The notes below the pieces were generated by a model. It was not told where the DNA came from, did not search any database, and worked only from the letters and a program-made list of their open reading frames with translations. From Pseudomaricurvus sp. HS19 (lineage in GTDB: Bacteria; Pseudomonadota; Gammaproteobacteria; Pseudomonadales; Cellvibrionaceae), in assembly GCF_009857815.1 (NCBI RefSeq), contig NZ_WVVW01000010.1, positions 153,650 to 217,649 on the forward strand: a DNA stretch of 64,000 nucleotides, given 5' to 3'. Shown in pieces: positions 56,499-64,000 of the stretch. Positions within the stretch are counted from its first letter, which is position 1, and every line of letters begins with the position of its first letter. The position numbers were made by a program, and so were the translations under genes.

Positions 56499-59120
56499 AT
56501 GGCAGAAGTAACCGTTAGCGAACTCGCTAAATCGGTAGGCACCACAGAGGATCGCCTGCTGAAACAAATGGCAGAAGCCGGCCTCAAGCACAGCTCAGCG
56601 GATGCTTTGGTATCCGATGAAGAGAAGCAGACACTGCTGGCCTTTTTGAAAACCAGCCACGGTGAAGCGGCTGGTGCGCCGAAGAAAATTACCCTCAAGC
56701 GCAAAACCACCACGACCCTGAAAACCGGTAGTGGTGCTGCACGCAAGACTGTAAATGTCGAAGTGCGCAAGAAGCGCACTTACGTCAAGACTGAAACCGC
56801 ATCAGCGGATGCTGAAGTTGTGGCTGAAGAGACCCTGGTCGAAGCACCGGCACAGCCAGAGCCTGTGGCCGCGGCTGTTGAGCCTGTGGTTGAGCCGGTA
56901 GTCGAAGAGACTGTTGCTGCCGACGCGCCGACCTTTGTGGATGACGCTGAAGCCATTCGCGTTGCTGCCATGGAAGCGCGCCGCAAGGCTGAGGAAGAAG
57001 CCCGCGAACTGAAACGTCAGCAGGCGGAAGAAAAAGCCAAGGCCAAGGCCGAGGAAGAGAACCTCACCGACGCCGAGCTGCGCGCCGAGGCCGAAGCCCG
57101 CGCACTGAAAGCCCAGCAGGAAGAAGAGAAAGGCAAGCACGGTAAGAAGAAAGAGAAGCTCGTTGTCGAGACCGAAGACGATGACGACAGTGTGCAGCGC
57201 AAGAAGGGACCTAAGTCTCCCAAGAAAACCGGTTCCAAGAAAACTAACAAGGCGGCACTGTTGCATGACCTGGATGAGGAAGAGGGTGACGATGGTCAAT
57301 CCCGCAAGTCCTCACGTCCGTCGCTGAAACTCTCTAACAGACACGGGTTCAAGCGCCCGACGGCGAAGATGGTGCACGAAGTACAGATCCCAGAAAATAT
57401 CAGCGTGGCTGAACTGGCCCAACGCATGAAAGTCAAAGCAGGCGAAGTGGTTAAGACCCTCATGAAGATGGGCACCATGGCCACCATGAACCAGATCCTC
57501 GATCAGGAAACCGCGACGCTCGTGGTGGAAGAGATGGGTCACAAGGTAGTTCTCGTCACTGGCAACGAAGTGGAAGAGGCGCTGGCCGAAACCATCGTCA
57601 GCGAAGGTGAAATGCAGCCCCGTGCGCCGGTGGTTACCGTTATGGGTCACGTTGACCACGGTAAGACCTCGCTGCTGGATTACATCCGCAACACCAAAGT
57701 GGTGAGCGGTGAGGCCGGTGGTATTACCCAGCACATTGGTGCCTACCGGGTGAAAACCGACAAGGGCGAGATCGCCTTCCTCGACACCCCCGGCCACGCC
57801 GCGTTTACCGCCATGCGTGCCCGCGGTGCCCAGTGTACCGATGTGGTAATCCTGGTGGTGGCCGCCGATGACGGTGTTATGCCACAGACCGAAGAAGCCG
57901 TGCAGCATGCCCGTGCCGCCGGTGTGCCGATTGTTGTTGCCGTGAACAAGTGCGACAAGGAAGCGGCGGATCCGGATCGTGTTAAAAACGAACTGGCAGC
58001 CAAAGATGTTATCCCCGAAGAGTGGGGCGGTGATGTGCAGTTTGTAAACGTCTCTGCACACACCGGCCAGGGCATCGACGAGCTGCTGGAAGCGGTATCC
58101 CTGCAGGCCGAACTGCTGGAGCTGCAAGCGCCTGTGGGCATTCCTGCCCGCGGTGTGGTGGTGGAATCCCGCATGGACAAAGGCCGCGGTGTTGTTGCCA
58201 CGGTACTGGTGCAGGCTGGTGAGCTGCAGCGTGGCGATATCATGCTGGCCGGCGAAAGCTATGGCCGTGTGCGTGCCATGACCGACGAACGCGGCAAGTC
58301 CGTGAAAGAGGCCGGTCCATCCACTCCTGTGGAGCTGCTGGGTCTGGATAATCCGCCGGAAGCCGGTGAAGAGTTTGTAATCGTGCCCAACGAGCGTAAG
58401 GCTCGTGAAGTGGCCGAATACCGCGCTGAAAAAGCCCGTGAGCAGCGCCAGCAGCGTCAGCAGGCCGCCAAGCTGGAGAACATGTTCGCCAACATGGGCG
58501 CCAACGAGAAGAAGGTGCTGCCGGTTATTCTGAAGACCGACGTACGCGGCTCCCTGGAAGCTATCCAGGCGGCGCTGATCGATCTGGGCAACGAAGAGGT
58601 GCAGGTCAACCTGGTGGTTACCGGTGTCGGTGGTATTACCGAGAACGACATCAACCTGGCCCTGACCTCCGGCGCCATTGTTATCGGCTTTAACGTACGT
58701 GCTGACAACAGCGCCCGTAAGCTGGCCGAGGCGGAAGAGGTCGAGATTCGCTACTACAGCATCATCTATCAGCTGATCGATGAAGTGAAAGGCGCTCTCT
58801 CCGGTATGCTCGAGCCCGAGCGTGTGGAAGAGATTGTCGGTATTGCCGAAGTACGCGAAGTATTCCGTTCACCGAAGTTTGGCCAGGTGGCCGGCTGTAT
58901 GGTGATCGAGGGTACTGTCTACCGCAGCAAGCCTATCCGTGTACTGCGTGACAACATTGTGATCTACGAAGGCGAGCTGGAGTCCCTGCGTCGCTTCAAG
59001 GATGACGTCAATGAAGTCCGTAACGGTGTTGAGTGTGGTATCGGCGTGAAAGACTACGACGTAAAAGTCGGCGACCAGATCGAAGTCTTCGACGTGAAAG
59101 AGGTGGCGCGCGAGCTGTAA
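56499..59120 (+). CDS. infB: Translation initiation factor IF-2
   Basis: 873 residues: N-terminal IF2_N module ([25 protein letters not shown]), a long charged Glu/Lys/Ala linker (about 140-270), a second N module, then the GTPase with [17 protein letters not shown] and NKCDK, and C-terminal domains binding fMet-tRNA. Works with the initiator tRNA encoded 2 kb upstream. Confidence 0.98.
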   Translation: MAEVTVSELAKSVGTTEDRLLKQMAEAGLKHSSADALVSDEEKQTLLAFLKTSHGEAAGAPKKITLKRKTTTTLKTGSGAARKTVNVEVRKKRTYVKTETASADAEVVAEETLVEAPAQPEPVAAAVEPVVEPVVEETVAADAPTFVDDAEAIRVAAMEARRKAEEEARELKRQQAEEKAKAKAEEENLTDAELRAEAEARALKAQQEEEKGKHGKKKEKLVVETEDDDDSVQRKKGPKSPKKTGSKKTNKAALLHDLDEEEGDDGQSRKSSRPSLKLSNRHGFKRPTAKMVHEVQIPENISVAELAQRMKVKAGEVVKTLMKMGTMATMNQILDQETATLVVEEMGHKVVLVTGNEVEEALAETIVSEGEMQPRAPVVTVMGHVDHGKTSLLDYIRNTKVVSGEAGGITQHIGAYRVKTDKGEIAFLDTPGHAAFTAMRARGAQCTDVVILVVAADDGVMPQTEEAVQHARAAGVPIVVAVNKCDKEAADPDRVKNELAAKDVIPEEWGGDVQFVNVSAHTGQGIDELLEAVSLQAELLELQAPVGIPARGVVVESRMDKGRGVVATVLVQAGELQRGDIMLAGESYGRVRAMTDERGKSVKEAGPSTPVELLGLDNPPEAGEEFVIVPNERKAREVAEYRAEKAREQRQQRQQAAKLENMFANMGANEKKVLPVILKTDVRGSLEAIQAALIDLGNEEVQVNLVVTGVGGITENDINLALTSGAIVIGFNVRADNSARKLAEAEEVEIRYYSIIYQLIDEVKGALSGMLEPERVEEIVGIAEVREVFRSPKFGQVAGCMVIEGTVYRSKPIRVLRDNIVIYEGELESLRRFKDDVNEVRNGVECGIGVKDYDVKVGDQIEVFDVKEVAREL

Positions 59121-59147
59121 GCGCGCGTCCCTGAGGTAAGCGTTGTT

Positions 59148-59549
59148 ATGGCCCGTGATTTCAAGCGTACTGACCGGCTGGGGGATGCGATTCAGCGCAT
59201 CCTTGCCCAGCTGCTGCAGTTCGAGGTGCGTGACCCCCGCATTGGTATGGTGAATATCAATGACGTCAGTGTCAGTCGCGATCTGTCCATAGCCCGGATC
59301 TACGTTACCTTTGTCGGTAAGGAGTCGGACGAGGAGTGTGCCGAGGCGGAAGAAGCCCTCAACAAGGCGGCGGGTTTCCTGCGCAGCCAGTTGGCCAAGG
59401 AGCTGGATATCCGCACCACCCCGCGTCTCCACTTTATCTACGACACCACCTCCGTGCGTGGCCAGAAGCTCTCCAACCTGATCGACAAGGCGATGCGTGA
59501 AGATCGCGCCGCTTCCGGCGATCGTGACGACGACAGCGCGGCTGACTGA
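59148..59549 (+). CDS. rbfA: Ribosome-binding factor A
   Basis: 133 residues: a single KH-like domain from DFKRTDRLGDAIQRILAQLL to IRTTPRLHFIYDTTSVRGQKLSNLIDKA, with an acidic tail. It matures the 30S subunit and is important in the cold. 27 bp after infB. Confidence 0.97.
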   Translation: MARDFKRTDRLGDAIQRILAQLLQFEVRDPRIGMVNINDVSVSRDLSIARIYVTFVGKESDEECAEAEEALNKAAGFLRSQLAKELDIRTTPRLHFIYDTTSVRGQKLSNLIDKAMREDRAASGDRDDDSAAD

Positions 59550-59569
59550 GTCGGCCGGAGAGGTAGCTG

Positions 59570-60511
59570 GTGGCACGCAGAAAAGCCCGCGGTCGCCCCG
59601 TTAACGGGGTGCTGGTAGTGAACAAACCGACCGGTATGACGTCCAACGATGCGTTGCAGCAGGCCAAGCGCCTGCTGTTTGCTGCCAAGGCGGGGCACAC
59701 CGGTGCCCTCGATCCCCTGGCGACCGGCGTGCTGCCCCTCTGCTTCGGCGAAGCGACCAAGTTCTCCCAGTTCCTGCTGGACGCGGACAAGCGCTACCGC
59801 ACCACCTATCAATTGGGAGCCTTCTCCACCACCGGCGATGCCGATGGTGAGTTGCTGGACGCGGTCAGTGCCGCAGGTGTAACCCGCGAGCAGGTGTGGC
59901 AGGCACTGCAGCCGTTTATCGGCGATATCCTGCAGGTGCCACCCATGTATTCGGCGCTGAAGCACAACGGCGAGCCACTCTACAAGCTGGCCCGCCAGGG
60001 TATAGAGATTGAGCGCGAAGCGCGCCCGGTCACGGTCTACAGCATCGAGCTGCTGGATTTCCGTGGCGGCGAGCAGGCGCAGGTGGATCTGGATATCCAC
60101 TGCAGCAAGGGCACCTACATCCGCTCCATTGCGGAAGACCTGGGCAAGGCCCTGGGGGTTGGCGCTCATGTCGTTAAGCTGCATCGCACCCAGGCCGGCG
60201 CCTTCACCGAGGCGGATATGCTGGAGCTGGATGACCTGCGCGAGGAGCGCGGTGAGCAGCTGGCGGAGGTATTGGATCATCACCTGTTGCCGGTGGATAC
60301 CCCGGTGCAGGAGCTGCCGGCACTGACGCTGCTGGAGGACTCGGCTTATTACTTCCGCCAGGGCAATCCGGTAATGGACCCGCAGGTCTACCGCCTGGGG
60401 CAGGAAGGTGATATGGTGCGTGTCTTCGCCGAAAGTGGTGATTTTTTGGGCGTTGGGGTACTGGACGATGAAGGTCGTGTGGCGCCCAAACGTCTGGTGG
60501 TCAGCAGCTAG
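59570..60511 (+). CDS. truB: tRNA pseudouridine-55 synthase
   Basis: 313 residues from GTG 59570. Catalytic Asp48 in GHTGALDPLATGVLPL, then the PUA domain at the C-terminus. It makes pseudouridine 55 in the T-loop of tRNAs. 20 bp after rbfA. Confidence 0.97.
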   Translation: MARRKARGRPVNGVLVVNKPTGMTSNDALQQAKRLLFAAKAGHTGALDPLATGVLPLCFGEATKFSQFLLDADKRYRTTYQLGAFSTTGDADGELLDAVSAAGVTREQVWQALQPFIGDILQVPPMYSALKHNGEPLYKLARQGIEIEREARPVTVYSIELLDFRGGEQAQVDLDIHCSKGTYIRSIAEDLGKALGVGAHVVKLHRTQAGAFTEADMLELDDLREERGEQLAEVLDHHLLPVDTPVQELPALTLLEDSAYYFRQGNPVMDPQVYRLGQEGDMVRVFAESGDFLGVGVLDDEGRVAPKRLVVSS

Positions 60512-60634
60512 CTGACCACGACAGAATTGGTGGAAATGGAGGCTTTTGCCGCCAAAACCCCAATACTAGCCGGCCTGTAAATATGCACGGGCCCGGCTGG
60601 ATGTTTCAAGGCATATTAATTTGAGGAAAAGACT

Positions 60635-60904
60635 ATGGCACTGAGTGCTGCTCAAAAAGCTGAAATCGTAAAAGATTTTCAACAAGCGGAAGGTGATACC
60701 GGTTCCCCTGAGGTTCAGGTAGCTCTGTTGACCTTTAACATCAACAAGCTGCAGGGCCACTTTGCGGACCACAAGCAGGATCACCACTCACGCCGCGGCC
60801 TGATCCGCATGGTAAACCAGCGTCGTAAGCTGCTGGACTACCTGAAGCGTAAGGACGCCAGTCGCTACACCGCCCTGATCCAGAAGTTGGGTCTGCGTCG
60901 CTAA
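60635..60904 (+). CDS. rpsO: 30S ribosomal protein S15
   Basis: 89 residues, standard size, with [42 protein letters not shown] and the usual end QKLGLRR. It binds the central domain of 16S rRNA. Own terminator follows; pnp may be read from its own promoter or by readthrough. Confidence 0.98.
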   Translation: MALSAAQKAEIVKDFQQAEGDTGSPEVQVALLTFNINKLQGHFADHKQDHHSRRGLIRMVNQRRKLLDYLKRKDASRYTALIQKLGLRR

Positions 60905-60914
60905 GCGATACCCA

Positions 60915-60942
60915 GTGCCCGCGTATGCGGGCACTTTTTTTT
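60915..60942 (+). terminator. Terminator after rpsO
   Basis: GTGCCCGC-GTAT-GCGGGCAC followed by T8. Confidence 0.95.
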
Positions 60943-61198
60943 CTCAAGCCGCCAGCAGAGAGGGCGCGAACCAGCGGTCAGGGGCAGCAGGTAAAGAGGG
61001 CTGTCCGTAAGTACAGATCGCACAGGCCCGCAGGACTCTGGCGTAGCAATAATTCAGGAAAATTCAGGAAATGGGGCCTTTGGGCCGTCTATTTCAGCAG
61101 ATCGTCCTGCAAGGGCAGGCGACTGGGAAATCCAGATCTGAATCTATTTAATCGAAAGTAAACGTAAGCAAAAGCAAAAAGCTAATAAGGAAAATGTC
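60943..61198 (+). promoter_or_regulatory. pnp leader
   Basis: 256 bp without a gene. Contains ATTCAGGAAA twice in tandem (about 61051-61071) and a stem GTCCTGC...GCAGGCGAC (about 61103-61122) before pnp. In E. coli an RNase III-cut hairpin in this place gives autocontrol; the stem here is a candidate. Confidence 0.4.
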
Positions 61199-63322
61199 GT
61201 GAATCCCGTCATTAAAACCTTTCAATACGGTAAAGATACCGTAACCCTGGAAACAGGTCGTATCGCTCGTCAGGCAACTGGCGCTGTCATGGCTTCTGTG
61301 GGCGATACCAAAGTGCTGTGTACCGTGGTGGGCGCCAAGAGTGCCAAAGCCGATCAGGACTTCTTCCCGCTGTCCGTACACTACATTGAGAAGGCCTATG
61401 CCGCCGGCAAGATCCCCGGTGGTTTTTTCAAGCGTGAAGGCCGCCCAAGTGAAAAAGAGACCCTGACTTCCCGTCTGATCGACCGTCCTATTCGTCCCCT
61501 GTTCCCTAACGGTTACATGAACGAAGTGCAGGTGGTTTGTACCGTGATGTCCGCCAACAAAGACGTTGATCCGGATATCTGTGCCATGATTGGTACTTCC
61601 GCGGCACTGGCCATCTCCGGTATTCCGTTCAACGGCCCGATCGGTGCCGCCCGTGTGGGTTACACTGAGGCCGACGGCTACCTGCTGAACCCGGGTTACA
61701 GCGCGCTGCAAACGTCCGAGCTGGACATGGTGGTAGCCGGTACCCAGGACGCCGTACTGATGGTGGAATCCGAAGCGAAAGAGCTGCCGGAAGATATCAT
61801 GCTGGGAGCGGTACTGTTTGCTCACCAGGAGCTGCAGGCTGTTGTACAGGCTGTTAACGAACTGGCACGCGATGCCGGCAAGCCAGCCTGGGAGTGGACT
61901 CCTGAAGCCGAGAATGTTGAGCTGACCCAGGCTCTGAGCAGTGGTTTTGGCGAATCTGTTAAAGAAGCCTACCGCATCACCGACAAGATGGCCCGTTACA
62001 ACCGTCTTGGCGAGCTGCGTGACCAGGCGGTTGCTCAGCTGGCGACCGAGACCCTGGCCGCTGACGAAATCAAGGGCGCCTTCAAGGACCTGGAGAAGAA
62101 AACCGTACGTCAGAGCGTTGTTGCCGGTGAGCCGCGCATCGATGGTCGTGACACCAAGACCGTACGTCCTATCCAGGTGGAAGTTGGCGTACTGGCCAAG
62201 ACCCACGGTTCCGCACTGTTTACCCGCGGTGAAACCCAGGCCATCGTGGTTGCGACCCTGGGCTCTGCCCGCGACGCACAGATGATCGATGCGCTGGAAG
62301 GCTCCCGTCGCGATCCGTTTATGCTGCACTACAACTTCCCTCCCTACTCTGTAGGTGAAGCCGGTCGTATGGGTGGCACTGGCCGTCGTGAGATCGGCCA
62401 CGGTCGTCTGGCCCGCCGCGGTGTAGCGGCTGTGCTGCCGAAAGAAGACGAGTTCCCTTACTCCATCCGTGTAGTGAGTGAAATTACCGAGTCCAACGGC
62501 TCTTCCTCCATGGCTTCCGTGTGTGGTTCCTCCCTGGCGCTGATGGATGCGGGTGTTCCGCTGAAAGCTCCTGTGGCTGGTATCGCTATGGGTCTGGTAA
62601 AAGAAGAGAACGGCTTTGCGGTACTGACCGACATCCTCGGTGACGAAGATCACCTCGGCGACATGGACTTCAAGGTAGCCGGTACCTCCGACGGTATCAC
62701 CGCGCTGCAGATGGACATCAAGATCGAAGGTATCACCGAAGAGATCATGGAAATCGCCCTGGAGCAGGCCCTGCACGCCCGTCTGCACATCCTGGCCGAG
62801 ATGAACAAGATCATCGACAAGTCTCGTGACACCGTTGCCGATACCGCACCCCAGTTTGAAACCATCAAGGTTCATCCTGACAAGATCCGCGACATCATCG
62901 GTAAGGGCGGTGCGACTATCCGTTCCATCACCGAAGAGACCGGCGCTTCCATCGACATCGACGATGATGGCACTGTGAAGATCTACGGCGAGAGCACCGA
63001 GTCCCTGCAGGCTGCACTGGCCCGCATCGGCGAGATCACTGCCGAAGCCGAGATCGGCGAGATCTACGAAGGTACCGTAGTGCGCATTGTGGACTTCGGT
63101 GCATTCGTTAACTTCCTGCCTGGCAAGGACGGTCTGGTACACATCTCCCAGATCGCTGAAGAGCGCGTAAACAACGTGACTGACTATCTGAAAGAGGGTC
63201 AGGTTGTGCGTGTTAAGTGCCTGGACGTGGACCAGCGCGGCCGCATCAAGCTCTCCATCAAGGAAGCTCTGGCGGAAGAAGCGCAGGACGCTGCCGGCAA
63301 CCAGGAGGCTCCGGCTGAATAA
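61199..63322 (+). CDS. pnp: Polyribonucleotide nucleotidyltransferase (PNPase)
   Basis: 707 residues from GTG 61199 (AAGGA upstream; the nearby ATG 61194 is out of frame). Two RNase PH domains, KH ([26 protein letters not shown]) and S1 ([30 protein letters not shown]). It degrades RNA from the 3' end by phosphorolysis, in the RNA degradosome. Confidence 0.98.
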   Translation: MNPVIKTFQYGKDTVTLETGRIARQATGAVMASVGDTKVLCTVVGAKSAKADQDFFPLSVHYIEKAYAAGKIPGGFFKREGRPSEKETLTSRLIDRPIRPLFPNGYMNEVQVVCTVMSANKDVDPDICAMIGTSAALAISGIPFNGPIGAARVGYTEADGYLLNPGYSALQTSELDMVVAGTQDAVLMVESEAKELPEDIMLGAVLFAHQELQAVVQAVNELARDAGKPAWEWTPEAENVELTQALSSGFGESVKEAYRITDKMARYNRLGELRDQAVAQLATETLAADEIKGAFKDLEKKTVRQSVVAGEPRIDGRDTKTVRPIQVEVGVLAKTHGSALFTRGETQAIVVATLGSARDAQMIDALEGSRRDPFMLHYNFPPYSVGEAGRMGGTGRREIGHGRLARRGVAAVLPKEDEFPYSIRVVSEITESNGSSSMASVCGSSLALMDAGVPLKAPVAGIAMGLVKEENGFAVLTDILGDEDHLGDMDFKVAGTSDGITALQMDIKIEGITEEIMEIALEQALHARLHILAEMNKIIDKSRDTVADTAPQFETIKVHPDKIRDIIGKGGATIRSITEETGASIDIDDDGTVKIYGESTESLQAALARIGEITAEAEIGEIYEGTVVRIVDFGAFVNFLPGKDGLVHISQIAEERVNNVTDYLKEGQVVRVKCLDVDQRGRIKLSIKEALAEEAQDAAGNQEAPAE

Positions 63323-63342
63323 GCCTGAGTTTCTTCGGAACA

Positions 63343-63373
63343 AAAAATACCCGCCTTGTGCGGGTATTTTTTT
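63343..63373 (+). terminator. Terminator after pnp
   Basis: AATACCCGC and GCGGGTATT stem (loop CTTGT) flanked by A5 and T7. Confidence 0.95.
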
Positions 63374-63439
63374 GTCTTTTTGTTGGGCTGGCGAGGTATG
63401 GGTTGCCGTAAAGCAGGAAGGATCGTTAATTGCCGTGGT

Positions 63440-63800
63440 GAATTTCAGCTGCCCTTTTCGCTTTGCCGGGCGAGTCACTTTTCTTTGTTTGGGCAAAGAA
63501 ATACCGATACAGCGGGCACACGTGAGTAACCAAAAGGCCGCTCCTGCACATCCATGTGCCCGCGGCATTCGAACATCCCTGTTCATCAAGCCCAGCCCCA
63601 CCTCCGCGCCGGAAAGCAAAAAACGCTTTCCGGTTCCCTGCGCTCCTCGCGCTTCCGGGGTCGCCTTGATGCGCCGTCCCTGGCGCAACAAGGCTAAGCC
63701 GGCCGTCCATGGCCGTCTTCCCCCTCCAGCACTACGGTGCTCGGCTCTACGCAGGGGCCCCAAGTCCGTGCCATCTTCAGATATGAAAAGGTAAAACAAA
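63440..63800. repeat. Degenerate dispersed repeat
   Basis: GC-rich sequence with TTTCTTTGTTTGGGCAAAG and AGTAACCAAAAGGCCGCTCC, motifs I know from dispersed intergenic repeats in gammaproteobacteria. Open frames here have no recognisable protein sequence. Confidence 0.5.
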
Positions 63801-63810
63801 CCCGTGCACT

Positions 63811-63912
63811 GTCATTGCGAGGCGCGTCTTTTAGCGCCGCGGCAATCCATGTGTGGCACTCTGTAGTTCACTTTTTGGCAGCAATGGATCGCCACGCTGC
63901 GCTCGCGATGAC
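63811..63912. repeat. 102-bp palindromic element
   Basis: Ends GTCATTGCGAG (63811-63821) and CTCGCGATGAC (63902-63912) are inverted with one G-T; inner parts CAATCCAT and ATGGATCG repeat the symmetry. It is a common non-coding palindromic (MITE-like) repeat type. Confidence 0.7.
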
Positions 63913-64000
63913 GATGTGGACTTAGTCGCAGTCTCAAACGTGCTTTACAAACTTTGTTTTCAGTTCCTATGGCACGCGCCGCAGACAGGCCGGAGAGAGG

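Noticed and set aside
61148..63799. 883-codon minus-strand open frame across pnp
   Set aside because: Antisense to pnp and into flanking repeats; no recognisable protein sequence.

Overview
The window looks like chromosomal DNA of a marine-type gammaproteobacterium near Pseudomonas and the Cellvibrionales. Evidence is the gene order recN | grpE-dnaK-dnaJ-dapB-carAB-greA | rimP-nusA-infB-rbfA-truB-rpsO-pnp, a Fur protein of the Pseudomonas form, the ratA-rnfH/bamE/fur arrangement, and Pseudomonas-like REP palindromes. I cannot name the genus from sequence alone.

Layout. (1) 0-5.5 kb: a TetR/HlyD efflux pair, a glutathione peroxidase-like protein, several small secreted or lipoproteins of unknown role, and a winged-helix regulator. 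(2) 5.5-9.7 kb: a nitric-oxide defence module. nnrS and hmp are divergent from norR, and the shared region holds three NorR-type sites and a sigma-54 promoter. (3) 10.3-29.4 kb: a defence island. It opens with a sigma-54 activator that has an RtcR/CARF-like sensor domain, followed at once by a sigma-54-type promoter in front of a type I restriction-modification operon (hsdR, hsdM, hsdS). Then come an ASCH-domain protein, a DUF262/DUF1524 (GmrSD-like) nuclease, a complete type I Zorya system (zorABCD), a small ORF, the tail of a lost UvrD-like helicase gene and a HEPN-domain protein. (4) 29.4-30.6 kb: a repeat-rich boundary next to ssrA (tmRNA), with an inverted copy of the ssrA 3' end and a 182-bp tandem repeat. 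(5) 30.7-41.8 kb: mixed housekeeping and transport: DUF6482, HD-GYP, two sodium:neurotransmitter-type symporters, a TonB-dependent receptor, LysE, smpB, ratA, rnfH, bamE, fur. (6) 41.8-63.3 kb: conserved core genes for SOS repair, heat-shock chaperones, lysine and carbamoyl-phosphate synthesis, initiator tRNA, transcription/translation factors and RNA decay. (7) 63.4-64 kb: non-coding repeats.

The most interesting reading is that the defence island may be inducible. A CARF-like sensor, probably binding an RNA end or nucleotide ligand, would open the sigma-54 promoter located 3 bp past the regulator's stop codon and switch on the restriction operon, perhaps with downstream genes. Constitutive sigma-70 expression is normal for restriction systems, so an enhancer-dependent, ligand-gated promoter here would be unusual. 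All functional statements are inferred from motifs read by eye; no database search was run.
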